This document shows positions 53,699 through 61,686 of a stretch of DNA of 64,000 bases, piece after piece. The notes beneath the pieces are model-generated. The model was not told the DNA's origin. It searched no databases and saw only the letters and a list, made by a program, of their open reading frames with translations. Source of the DNA: SW10 sp965657795 (GTDB lineage: Bacteria > Verrucomicrobiota > Verrucomicrobiia > Verrucomicrobiales > Akkermansiaceae); NCBI GenBank assembly GCA_965657795.1, contig CBFHQJ010000012.1, positions 1 to 64,000 of the forward strand, given 5' to 3'. The first letter of the stretch is position 1. Every line of letters starts with the position of its first letter. The position numbers were made by a program, and so were the translations under genes.

Positions 53699-56600
53699 AT
53701 GCTTCGTTCGACGCTTTTTACGCTGCCACGGATTTTAGTCCACCACCTTGCCAGAGTCGCCGCTCCGCTTCTCATCGCAGGGATTGCCCACGGCATGGGA
53801 GAAATCAAACTCCCCTCCACCGCAACCCTCACTCCTGATTCCAAGACCCTGGTCTTCGCCTGGGCCGGCGACATCTGGACCTCCCCCATCGATGGCGGGG
53901 AAGCCAGGAAGCTGACCCACCATCCCGCCCCCGATGACACGCCCAAGGTTTCCAAAGATGGCAAGTTCGTCTTCTTTAATTCCGAACGGACCGGCTCGGA
54001 CCAGGTCTTCCGCATCCCCATTCAGGGCGGTAGCCCGCAACAAATCACCTTTCACTCGGAGGGCAGCGCCCTCGAGGATCTTCACCCGACCAAACCCGCC
54101 ATCCTGGTCCGCGGATACCGTGATCACGGAGGCCGACGCCCCTACCGCCTCATCGAGAAAGCTCTCGATCCCAACAAGGACGAAGAAGTTCTTTTCGACG
54201 CCAATGCCCGATATGGTCGCTACTCGCCGGACGGCAAAAAGCTCCTCATCGTGCGCGATGGCGCTCCGACCTACCGCAAGGGATACGAAGGCGCCCAGGC
54301 TTCCCGGATCTGGCTTTATGATTTCAAAAAGAAGACCTTCACCGAACCCGTGAAGGACAAGACCGGCTGCCGCTACCCGATCTGGGCCCCGGACGGCAAA
54401 TCCTTTTACTACGTCACCAGCCGCTCGGGCGCGCACAATATCTGGCACCACCAGATTGGCAAAAAAGGAGATCGTCAGGTCACCAAACATCCCGACGACA
54501 GTGTCTTCGCGCCCGACATCTCGAGTGACGGAAGCACTCTCGTTTACCGCCACCTCTTCGACCTTCACCGGATCTCCACCAAGAGAAAAGCCAGTCCGTC
54601 CAAAATCGATCTTTACCACCGCACCACTTTGGAACACCCGAAAAGCGAGGCACTTTCTTTTCGCTCCACGCGTGATGCCACCGTCACCCCGACCGGTCTG
54701 GAGTGGGCCTTTGAAGCGGGCGGCGAAATCTGGGCGATGGACACCGTCCTCAAGGAGCCCAACCGCCTCACTGATTCCCCCGCCCTCGAGTCGGACCTCT
54801 ACTTCGCCAAGAACGGCAAATACATCTACTACAAGAAGGACAACGGAGTGGTCGTCAACTACTGGCGCATGTCGAAGACCGACCCCAAGGAATTTTGGTG
54901 GAACGCCGAATCATTTGATCACGAGCCCATCACGAAAGGCCCCGAGGAAAAATCCCGCTTCTCTCTGAGCCCCAACGAGGGACTGATCGCCTACGTGGAA
55001 TACCCGGGCACTCTTTATCTCGCAAAGCCCGACGGCTCCGAAGCCCGCAAGCTCATCGAGGGTTGGGACTCACCTTCCTACGTCTGGTCACCGGATGGAA
55101 AGCACATTGCTTACGCGGTCGAGGACTACAATTACAACAGTGACATCTACATTGTCGCAACCGATGGCAAGAGCGAGCCGGTCAACGTCTCCCGTCATCC
55201 CGATAGCGACTACTCCCCGGTCTGGTCGCCCGACGGAAAAATCCTTGCCTTTGCAGGTCGTCGTCACTCCACCCAAACCGACCTATTTTTCGTTCACCTC
55301 AAGCGCGACACCCACTTCCGCAGCGACCGCGATGCACGCATCGAGTCCGCTCGGCGCGCGATGACCAAGGACCCGCAATACAAAGAGGACAAAAAGGAAG
55401 AGGCTCCGGCCGCCGAGAAAAAAGAGGAGCCTAAAAAAGAGGAAGAAAAGACGCCTGAAGATCCAATTGACTTCGAGGACCTGCACAAACGCATCCAGCG
55501 GATTCCTCTGAGTGGCATGAGCCCATCACGCATGCACTGGATGCCGGATTCCAAGAACATCACCTTCCAGAGCGGCGGCAGTATCTACCGCGTCCCTGCC
55601 AAGGCTGGAGCCAAGCCTGCAGCCATGGCAAAAGCCAGCGGTCCGATCATCCGCTACCGTGACAACGACAAAATCTATCTGGTCGCCAACGGCGTGCCGT
55701 CCTTCTTTAGCAAGGGCCGCCTCACCAGCTATGCATTTACCATTCCGATGGACCGCGACCGGGCACAGTATCAACGCATGGGCTTCAAGTTGGCTTGGCG
55801 GATTCTGCGGGATCGCTTTTATGATCCGACCCTCAACAACCGGGACTGGGATAAGATCCGCACCAAATACGAATTCGCCGCCGCCAACGCTCCCACCAAG
55901 GAAGAATACGCCCGCGTCATGGCCCTGCTGTTGGGCGAACTGAACGCTTCTCACATGGGCTTCTACCCCACCGATTTCCCAAAGCAGTGGAAGTTTAACG
56001 AAGCCTGGCGCAGTTATACTCCTCACCTCGGAGTTCGACTCGACGAGACAAATCAAGTCACTTTCGTACATCCCAATGGTCCCGCCGACCGTCCCGGCAG
56101 CCGACTGAATCCAGGCGATCGAATTCTGAAAGTCGATGGCCAGACCATCCGCTCAGATGTCTCCCTCACCCGCACACTCAACGGGCGTCTTGATCGGGAC
56201 ATCACTCTCACCGTGAAAGGCAAAAAAGACGAAGAGGCCCGGGAGGTCACCATTCGTCCAACCAGCTACTCACAGGCAAGAGCACTGGCCAACTCCGCCC
56301 ATCTTGATGAGCGGAATGACCGCGTCAAAAAAGCCACCAAAGGGAAACTCGGCTACCTTCACGTCGCCCGCATGATGTGGGACGAGTTCGAGAAATTCGA
56401 ACACCACATTTACGAGCGTGGAGCCGGCAAGGACGGCCTCATCATTGATGTTCGCGATAATGGAGGCGGCTTCACCTGTGACCACCTTCTCACCGTCTTG
56501 ACCCAGCCACTGCACGCTTACACCGTGGGCCGCAACGGCGCCATCGGATACCCACAGGATCGCCACGTCTATGCGAGCTGGAACAAGCCCATCGTCGTGC

Positions 56601-56953
56601 TCTGCAATCAGAACTCCTTCTCAAACGCGGAGATCTTTTCTCACGCCATCAAGACTCTTGACCGTGGTAAAGTGATTGGAATCCCGACCGCCGGAGGGGT
56701 GATCTCCACCGGCTCTGCGACCATCCTTGGACTGGGTCGCATGCGCCTGCCAGGTCGCGGCTGGTTTCTTCCTCAAAACGGGGAAGACATGGAACTTTAC
56801 GGGGCTGTTCCCCATTTCATCGTCGACGTCAAGCCGGGGGAATTGAACTCGGGTAAAGACCCACAACTCGACAAAGCGATTGAAGTTCTGAAGAAGGAAG
56901 TCAAAGAACGCAGTCTGAAACTGGCACCGCCGGTTTACAGATCTAAGCGATAA
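53699..56953 (+). CDS. Tricorn-like S41 peptidase with propeller and PDZ domains
   Basis: A 1084-residue exported protease. The N-terminus has a signal segment (ILVHHLARVAAPLLIAGIAH). Propeller repeats of WD40-like/Tricorn type run over about 35-590: LTPDSKTLVFAWAGDIWTSP, VSKDGKFVFFNSERTGSDQV, APDGKSFYYVTSRSGAHNIW and WSPDGKHIAYAVEDYNYNSD. A charged spacer (EEAPAAEKKEEPKKEEEKTP, about 565-590) follows. The core domain, PDZ (about 770-850, VHPNGPADRPGSRLNPGDRI) and S41 catalytic domain (about 880-1060) come next, with DGLIIDVRDNGGGFTCDHL and CNQNSFSNAEIF; Ser975 is the predicted nucleophile. Length and order match bacterial Tricorn homologues, which trim peptides. It probably acts in the periplasm on proteins or peptides. 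Confidence 0.93.
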   Translation: MLRSTLFTLPRILVHHLARVAAPLLIAGIAHGMGEIKLPSTATLTPDSKTLVFAWAGDIWTSPIDGGEARKLTHHPAPDDTPKVSKDGKFVFFNSERTGSDQVFRIPIQGGSPQQITFHSEGSALEDLHPTKPAILVRGYRDHGGRRPYRLIEKALDPNKDEEVLFDANARYGRYSPDGKKLLIVRDGAPTYRKGYEGAQASRIWLYDFKKKTFTEPVKDKTGCRYPIWAPDGKSFYYVTSRSGAHNIWHHQIGKKGDRQVTKHPDDSVFAPDISSDGSTLVYRHLFDLHRISTKRKASPSKIDLYHRTTLEHPKSEALSFRSTRDATVTPTGLEWAFEAGGEIWAMDTVLKEPNRLTDSPALESDLYFAKNGKYIYYKKDNGVVVNYWRMSKTDPKEFWWNAESFDHEPITKGPEEKSRFSLSPNEGLIAYVEYPGTLYLAKPDGSEARKLIEGWDSPSYVWSPDGKHIAYAVEDYNYNSDIYIVATDGKSEPVNVSRHPDSDYSPVWSPDGKILAFAGRRHSTQTDLFFVHLKRDTHFRSDRDARIESARRAMTKDPQYKEDKKEEAPAAEKKEEPKKEEEKTPEDPIDFEDLHKRIQRIPLSGMSPSRMHWMPDSKNITFQSGGSIYRVPAKAGAKPAAMAKASGPIIRYRDNDKIYLVANGVPSFFSKGRLTSYAFTIPMDRDRAQYQRMGFKLAWRILRDRFYDPTLNNRDWDKIRTKYEFAAANAPTKEEYARVMALLLGELNASHMGFYPTDFPKQWKFNEAWRSYTPHLGVRLDETNQVTFVHPNGPADRPGSRLNPGDRILKVDGQTIRSDVSLTRTLNGRLDRDITLTVKGKKDEEAREVTIRPTSYSQARALANSAHLDERNDRVKKATKGKLGYLHVARMMWDEFEKFEHHIYERGAGKDGLIIDVRDNGGGFTCDHLLTVLTQPLHAYTVGRNGAIGYPQDRHVYASWNKPIVVLCNQNSFSNAEIFSHAIKTLDRGKVIGIPTAGGVISTGSATILGLGRMRLPGRGWFLPQNGEDMELYGAVPHFIVDVKPGELNSGKDPQLDKAIEVLKKEVKERSLKLAPPVYRSKR

Positions 56954-56965
56954 GCTGGACAAATA

Positions 56966-57373
56966 TTAGACCGGCCTCAAAAACTCCATCCCCGGGACAT
57001 TTCTGAGGAGCGCAAACACGACCAGCGCTCCCAGAATGGCCCAAAGGAACCAGAGCCGAAAGCGGAAGAAGCGAAGGCCTTTGACCGCCGGGAACCTTTC
57101 TCCCGCTGCCGCGAAAACAATCCAAATTCCGCCAAGAACAAGACCTCCTGCAAAGAGGGCATTGTTTCTTATCGCTCCACTCCAATTGCCTTCATGGACG
57201 GCCAGAGCCGATCTCGTGGCACCGCACCCTGGGCACAACTGCCCCGTGGTCTCATAAAACAGGCAATCCGGCATTCTCTCACCCAGCCAGGGAGCCATTG
57301 CAAGCACCACCGCTGAAAGTGGCACCAACAAGATCCAGCAAGGCCACCTTCCCCTGCCACGCGATAGGTTCAT
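56966..57373 (-). CDS. DUF2752 membrane protein
   Basis: A 135-residue protein with the DUF2752 signature: CLFYETTGQLCPGCGATRSA, then LAVHEGNWSGAIRNNAL, and a C-terminal FALLRNVPGMEFLRP. Three hydrophobic helices are present. The CPGCGxTR motif is conserved in the family, but its role is unknown. The ATG at 57373 (MNLSRGRGRW) is preferred because the longer frame would overlap the upstream gene. It follows 7 bases after the GYF/DUF4190 gene, a frequent pairing, so they likely form one operon with fabI. Confidence 0.88.
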   Translation of the reverse strand: MNLSRGRGRWPCWILLVPLSAVVLAMAPWLGERMPDCLFYETTGQLCPGCGATRSALAVHEGNWSGAIRNNALFAGGLVLGGIWIVFAAAGERFPAVKGLRFFRFRLWFLWAILGALVVFALLRNVPGMEFLRPV

Positions 57374-57380
57374 CCTGAAT

Positions 57381-57926
57381 TCACATCCCCCGGTAGCTGC
57401 TGATGTTTCCACCAAGAAGCATCAGGACGAAAAAGCCAATTCCAAGGTAGCCACAGATCAATCCGGCAATTGCCATTCCCCGTCCCTCCTGTTGGTTCCC
57501 GGGAGCATTTAATTGATTCAGACTCAGGTGACCACAAATCACAGCAGGAACCCCAAGCCAAACTCCGCCGCAAAAGCAGAACAAGATCAAAGACAAGATG
57601 CCACAAATCATGCTCGCAATAGAGAGTCCATTGGTCACCGGCAGAGAAGGCCCGGGCGTGTAGGAAGCACCCTCGAGTCCGGCAACCGGAGGCGCGTATG
57701 GCGACTGAGGCGGCCCCGGAGGTTGGCTTCCCGGATCCTGGGACCGGGAATCACCCACCCCGGGAGTGAGATCGCGAACCTCTTGCAGAGGCTTCCACGA
57801 ATCCATACCCTCGGTCCAGACAAGGTCAGCGGGACCAATCTCGCCCGTCGCGATGCGCGCGCTCAGAGTGACCTCATCGATGGGGCCATACTGTTGACCC
57901 TCCTTACCATAAAACCATTCAGCCAT
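57381..57926 (-). CDS. GYF (DUF4339) / DUF4190-like membrane protein
   Basis: A 181-residue protein. Residues about 3-55 are a GYF_2/DUF4339 domain (WFYGKEGQQYGPIDEVTLSA, DLVWTEGMDSWKPLQEV). A proline-rich linker follows (about 60-95). Residues about 100-175 carry two TM helices of DUF4190 type (ICGILSLILFCFCGGVWLGV, AIAGLICGYLGIGFFVLMLL). The GYF domain is expected in the cytoplasm and may bind proline-rich sequences. It starts 15 bases after the fabI stop on the same strand, and DUF2752 follows. Role unknown. Confidence 0.87.
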   Translation of the reverse strand: MAEWFYGKEGQQYGPIDEVTLSARIATGEIGPADLVWTEGMDSWKPLQEVRDLTPGVGDSRSQDPGSQPPGPPQSPYAPPVAGLEGASYTPGPSLPVTNGLSIASMICGILSLILFCFCGGVWLGVPAVICGHLSLNQLNAPGNQQEGRGMAIAGLICGYLGIGFFVLMLLGGNISSYRGM

Positions 57927-57941
57927 GAAACCGTCGGCGGA

Positions 57942-58718
57942 TTACATTCCCATGATTTGGTAACCGCCATCGACGTAAAGAACCTGACCGGTGATTGATG
58001 CCGCGCCGTCGCTGGCAAGGAAGACACCGGTCGCTCCGAGTTCATCGGTGGAGCAGGAACGCTGCAAGGGAGCATGCTCCTCATAGTGTTTGATCATGGT
58101 TCCAAATCCGGAAATTCCACGCGCAGCCAGTGTCTGAACCGGACCGGCACTGATGCAATTCACCCTGATCTTCTTTGAGCCCAAATCGTAAGCGAGATAG
58201 CGGGTCGAAGCCTCAAGGCTGGCCTTGGCCACGCCCATCACATTGTAGTTTGGCACCACCTTGGCGGCTCCGTAATAACTCATCGCCACGATGCTGCCGC
58301 CGTTAGTCATCATTGGAGCGGCACGCTGTGCGAGAGCCACCAACGAATAAGCGCTGATGTCGTGAGAGGTTCTAAATGCGTCCCGCGTAGTGCTCAAGAA
58401 ATCTCCCTCAAGCGCTTCTTTGGGCGCGAAAGCAACCGAGTGCAGCACTAAATCAATCGTATCGGTGTGGTCCTTCACCTTGTCAAAAAAAGCGTCGAGT
58501 TCCTCGTCGCTGGTGACATCGCAGGGGTAAAGTGGGACATCGTCGCCGAATGTTGCCGCCAACTGCTCCACATTGTCCTTCAGGCGCTCGCCCTGGTAAT
58601 TGAAAATCAACTTCGCTCCGGCATCCGCCCACGCCTTGGCAATCGCCCATGCGATGCTGCGCTTGTTTGCAACTCCGAATACAACTGCTGTCTTTCCGCT
58701 CAATGGCTTGTCGCTCAT
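57942..58718 (-). CDS. fabI: Enoyl-[acyl-carrier-protein] reductase (NADH) FabI
   Basis: A 258-residue short-chain dehydrogenase-type enzyme that does the last reduction in each round of fatty acid elongation. The NADH fold starts GKTAVVFGVANKRSIAWAIA. The catalytic region is SYYGAAKVVPNYNVMGVAKA, with the Tyr-x6-Lys arrangement of FabI (second Tyr, then Met and Lys). VNCISAGPVQTLAARGISGF and the C-terminal GQVLYVDGGYQIMGM are also typical. Two starts four codons apart are possible (58730 and 58718); the second (MSDKPLSG) fits relatives. It is the first gene of a fabI / GYF / DUF2752 run on the minus strand. FabI is the triclosan-sensitive type. Confidence 0.95.
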   Translation of the reverse strand: MSDKPLSGKTAVVFGVANKRSIAWAIAKAWADAGAKLIFNYQGERLKDNVEQLAATFGDDVPLYPCDVTSDEELDAFFDKVKDHTDTIDLVLHSVAFAPKEALEGDFLSTTRDAFRTSHDISAYSLVALAQRAAPMMTNGGSIVAMSYYGAAKVVPNYNVMGVAKASLEASTRYLAYDLGSKKIRVNCISAGPVQTLAARGISGFGTMIKHYEEHAPLQRSCSTDELGATGVFLASDGAASITGQVLYVDGGYQIMGM

Positions 58719-58844
58719 GGGGGCGAGCATCCCCCAACCCGTTTACAAAAGCAATGATTTTGCGTCGCTGGAATCTCTCCAAATATACACGTAGACTCTA
58801 AAATCGGCCCTTCTGTTATCAAGCACTCGCGCTAGCCTCCAATC

Positions 58845-59213
58845 ATGAAGATGATGCTATTCTTTCTTGGGTTGGGCGTTCTGGCGGCCTGCGCATTTTA
58901 TTCCGCGGCCACTACCGACACCAGACTACCTCCTCAGCCCCCCGTTAACGTCGGCTACCTCCTCGTCGCCTCTTTTTGCTTTCTGGGAGCAGCCGTCTAT
59001 CGGGAAAACAGGTCAACGGACTGCCACGTCCGATATGAAGTTTACCACTCTCTCAGCGAAAGCCCCCTCCCTTTCAACGATCTCCTTTCCTCCGTGCGTG
59101 AGCGCTTGGAGCCGGGCTATTCCAATGTTCAAATCAAAAGGATCGTTGGCGAAATGCTCGAAAGCGATCGCATCCTAGCTAGTGGAGGAAAACTCCATCT
59201 CCCGGAATCCTAG
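58845..59213 (+). CDS. Small membrane protein with a C-terminal winged-helix-like region
   Basis: A 122-residue protein. Two hydrophobic segments (LFFLGLGVLAACAFYSA, about 5-21; VGYLLVASFCFLGAAVY, about 36-52) are followed by about 65 soluble residues with helices and a short hairpin pattern (VYHSLSESPLPFNDLLSSVR, VQIKRIVGEMLESDRILAS, GGKLHL). That order resembles a small winged helix, but no family is recognised. It is immediately upstream of, and possibly co-transcribed with, the PSD1-like gene. Confidence 0.65.
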   Translation: MKMMLFFLGLGVLAACAFYSAATTDTRLPPQPPVNVGYLLVASFCFLGAAVYRENRSTDCHVRYEVYHSLSESPLPFNDLLSSVRERLEPGYSNVQIKRIVGEMLESDRILASGGKLHLPES

Positions 59214-59271
59214 CCAGACCGGCTTGCTTTCCGACTCGAAAGACCCTCATCCCCCGGGGCGTAAAGTTCCC

Positions 59272-61683
59272 GTGCGCCAACTCGTTTCCATCCTCCTGAG
59301 CCTCGCCGGCGGCCTGGCCTTTGGTTTCGAAAACTCCCCCAAGCCCGGGAAGGTATCTCCTCCAGACAAACATTGGGCCTTTCAAATGCCGGCCTCGGAC
59401 GGGCGGTCCATCGATCAACTCGTTGCCAGCAAACTCGCCGAAGTCAAGCTGACCGCCGTTTCAAAAGCTCCTCGTGAGATTCTCATTCGTCGCACCTTTC
59501 ACGTCATCACCGGACTGCTGCCAACCCTGGAGGAAAAAGCCAAGTGGATTTCCGACGCTCGCCCCGATTGGCTCGCTCATCTTACCGACGACCTCCTGTC
59601 CCGCCCGGGCTTTGGCGAAAGATGGGGCCGCCATTGGCTGGATGTCGCCCGCTACGCCGACACCAGAGGTGCCGCCCTTCCCGACAATGAGGACTTCCCC
59701 TACGCCTTCACCTATCGCGACTGGGTCATTCGCTCATTCAACGAATCACTCCCTTACGATCAATTTCTCCAGCGTCAAATCGCGGCCGATCTCATCGACC
59801 TCCCTCGCGAGGAACTTGCCGCCCTCGGGTTCCTGACAGTCGGGCGGGCCTACCAGGGCGGCCAAAACCATCTCGTCATCGCGGATCGTATCGATGTCGC
59901 CACCCGCAGCACGATGGGTCTCACCGTCGCCTGCGCCCGCTGCCACGACCACAAAACCGATCCCATTCCCACCGCCGATTACTATGGCCTCTATGGAGTC
60001 TTTAATAGCTCGCTCGTTCCAAAGAAATTTCCAGTCATCGCAGAACCTTCACAAGAACCCGGAGCGGTCGCCTATCGCGCAGAGCTGAAAAAGAAAGCCA
60101 TGGAGGTCCACCAACACGTCAAAAAGTGCGATCCCAATTATAAAACGCCCGAAGACTTCCTCGATTTCAATCTCCCCCGAGGGACTAAAATCAACCAAAC
60201 ACAACGTGGGAAATTTCGTCAACTCACCGGAGCTGTCACCCGGCTTCAGGCCACCTCCCCTTTCGCAATTCCACGGGCCATGGTGCTTCGCGAAAAACCC
60301 AGTCCCTTCACCCCGCGCATCCACGAACGGGGAAATCCCCGCGCCCAGGGTGACCCCGTCCCCCGCGCCTTTCTCTCCATTTTTCGCGAAGACAAGGAAC
60401 ACTTCACGCAAGGATCGGGCCGCCTCGAATTCGCCCACCGACTCACCGACGATCGCAACCCCCTCACCTCCCGCGTCTGGGCCAACCGCGTTTGGATGCA
60501 TCTAACCGGCTCGCCTCTCGTCGATTCCCCGGGCGACTTCGGGCCGCAAACCGACGAGCCCATCCAGCTCGCATTGCTTGATCACCTCGCTCTTTTCCTG
60601 AAAAACAACCAGTGGTCCACCAAAGCCCTCATCAAACATATTGTCATTTCGGAGACTTTCCAGCGGTCCAGCCAGAGCACCGCCGAGCTCCGGGAGAAAG
60701 ACCCTGCCAATCTTTACCTCGCCCGAGCCAATCGTCAGCGAAAAGATCTCGAAGCATGGCGCGATTCGGCCCTGCAAGTCAGTGGACGCCTTGTCAGCAA
60801 AATGGGTGGTAAGCCTTTTGAACTCGATCAGTCGCCGTACGAAGGGCGCCGTACCGTCTACGCCAAGACACGTCGCGGCTTCCTCCCCTCCATCATGCGG
60901 GCCTTTGATTTCCCCGGCTCCGAGGAAGCACAGATGAAGCGTACCACCACCACCACACCCACCCAGGCGCTTTACCTCATGAACAGCCCCTTTCTCCACG
61001 GAGAAGCCCGGGCTATTGCCAAACGAAGCCCATCGATCAAATCCATTTATGAAACGGTCCTGCAACGCGCCCCTTCGGCAACTGAAGCCAAAGCCGCCAA
61101 GGCCTGGCTCACCCGGGCTAAAACCAGCCGAACTTCGGGGACCTGGGACTATGGGTATCTTCATGAAGGGACTCTCGATTTCAAGCCGCTCCCCTACTTC
61201 GAAAAAGGCCAATGGAGGGGCTTACAAAACCTCCCCGACAAAACCCTCGGCTGGCTCAGTTGGACCGCAGACGGCGGACATCCCGAAACCGACGAACACG
61301 CCGTTCTCAAATGGACCGCAATCGAAGATGGAAAAGTCAACCTCTCGGGAAAGTTCGTAGCAACAAGGGACCAAGGCAACGGTCTCATTGCCCGAATTAT
61401 GCGACCGGACGGAGCAGTCCTTGGTGAATGGACCCTGGAACCCGCCGAGAGCGTTCCCACCAATCTTAAAAACATCGAAATCAAAGCAGGTGGCGAATTG
61501 TGGTTCGTCGCCGATAGTCGGAACAACTCCGCTTTCGGTTCCTTCCAATGGGCGCCAAAAATTTCGGATCAAAAGGGCCTGATTTCAGATGCCAAAAACG
61601 ACTTTGCAGGACCGGGGCTTCCTCCCCTCGCCCAACTTGCTCAGGCGCTCCTCCTGAGCAATGAATTTTTCTACCTCGATTAG
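59272..61683 (+). CDS. DUF1549/DUF1553 (PSD1-like) protein with inserted beta-sandwich module, no N-terminal cytochrome
   Basis: About 803 residues from GTG 59272, whose product starts with a good signal peptide (MRQLVSILLSLAGGLAFGF). An in-frame GTG at 59182 would add 30 residues and overlap the upstream gene. DUF1549 has DQLVASKLAEVKLTAVSKA, LIRRTFHVITGLLPTLEEKA, FGERWGRHWLDVARYADTRG and CARCHDHKTDPIPTADYYG. DUF1553 has RLEFAHRLTDDRNPLTSRVW, ALIKHIVISETFQRSSQS and TPTQALYLMNSPFL. The N-terminal heme-c domain of normal PSD1 is missing. About 150 residues (about 622-775, GTWDYGYLHEGTLDFKPLPY to GSFQWAPKI) look like a beta-sandwich module inserted before the standard DUF1553 end (LAQLAQALLLSNEFFYLD). 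The DUF1501 gene follows after 3 bases. Confidence 0.9.
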   Translation: MRQLVSILLSLAGGLAFGFENSPKPGKVSPPDKHWAFQMPASDGRSIDQLVASKLAEVKLTAVSKAPREILIRRTFHVITGLLPTLEEKAKWISDARPDWLAHLTDDLLSRPGFGERWGRHWLDVARYADTRGAALPDNEDFPYAFTYRDWVIRSFNESLPYDQFLQRQIAADLIDLPREELAALGFLTVGRAYQGGQNHLVIADRIDVATRSTMGLTVACARCHDHKTDPIPTADYYGLYGVFNSSLVPKKFPVIAEPSQEPGAVAYRAELKKKAMEVHQHVKKCDPNYKTPEDFLDFNLPRGTKINQTQRGKFRQLTGAVTRLQATSPFAIPRAMVLREKPSPFTPRIHERGNPRAQGDPVPRAFLSIFREDKEHFTQGSGRLEFAHRLTDDRNPLTSRVWANRVWMHLTGSPLVDSPGDFGPQTDEPIQLALLDHLALFLKNNQWSTKALIKHIVISETFQRSSQSTAELREKDPANLYLARANRQRKDLEAWRDSALQVSGRLVSKMGGKPFELDQSPYEGRRTVYAKTRRGFLPSIMRAFDFPGSEEAQMKRTTTTTPTQALYLMNSPFLHGEARAIAKRSPSIKSIYETVLQRAPSATEAKAAKAWLTRAKTSRTSGTWDYGYLHEGTLDFKPLPYFEKGQWRGLQNLPDKTLGWLSWTADGGHPETDEHAVLKWTAIEDGKVNLSGKFVATRDQGNGLIARIMRPDGAVLGEWTLEPAESVPTNLKNIEIKAGGELWFVADSRNNSAFGSFQWAPKISDQKGLISDAKNDFAGPGLPPLAQLAQALLLSNEFFYLD

Positions 61684-61686
61684 ACC

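Noticed and set aside
53272..53838. Plus-strand open frame of 188 codons as an intact gene
   Set aside because: Frame changes character at the 13-bp repeat and then runs out of phase into the S41 protease gene; treated as a remnant.
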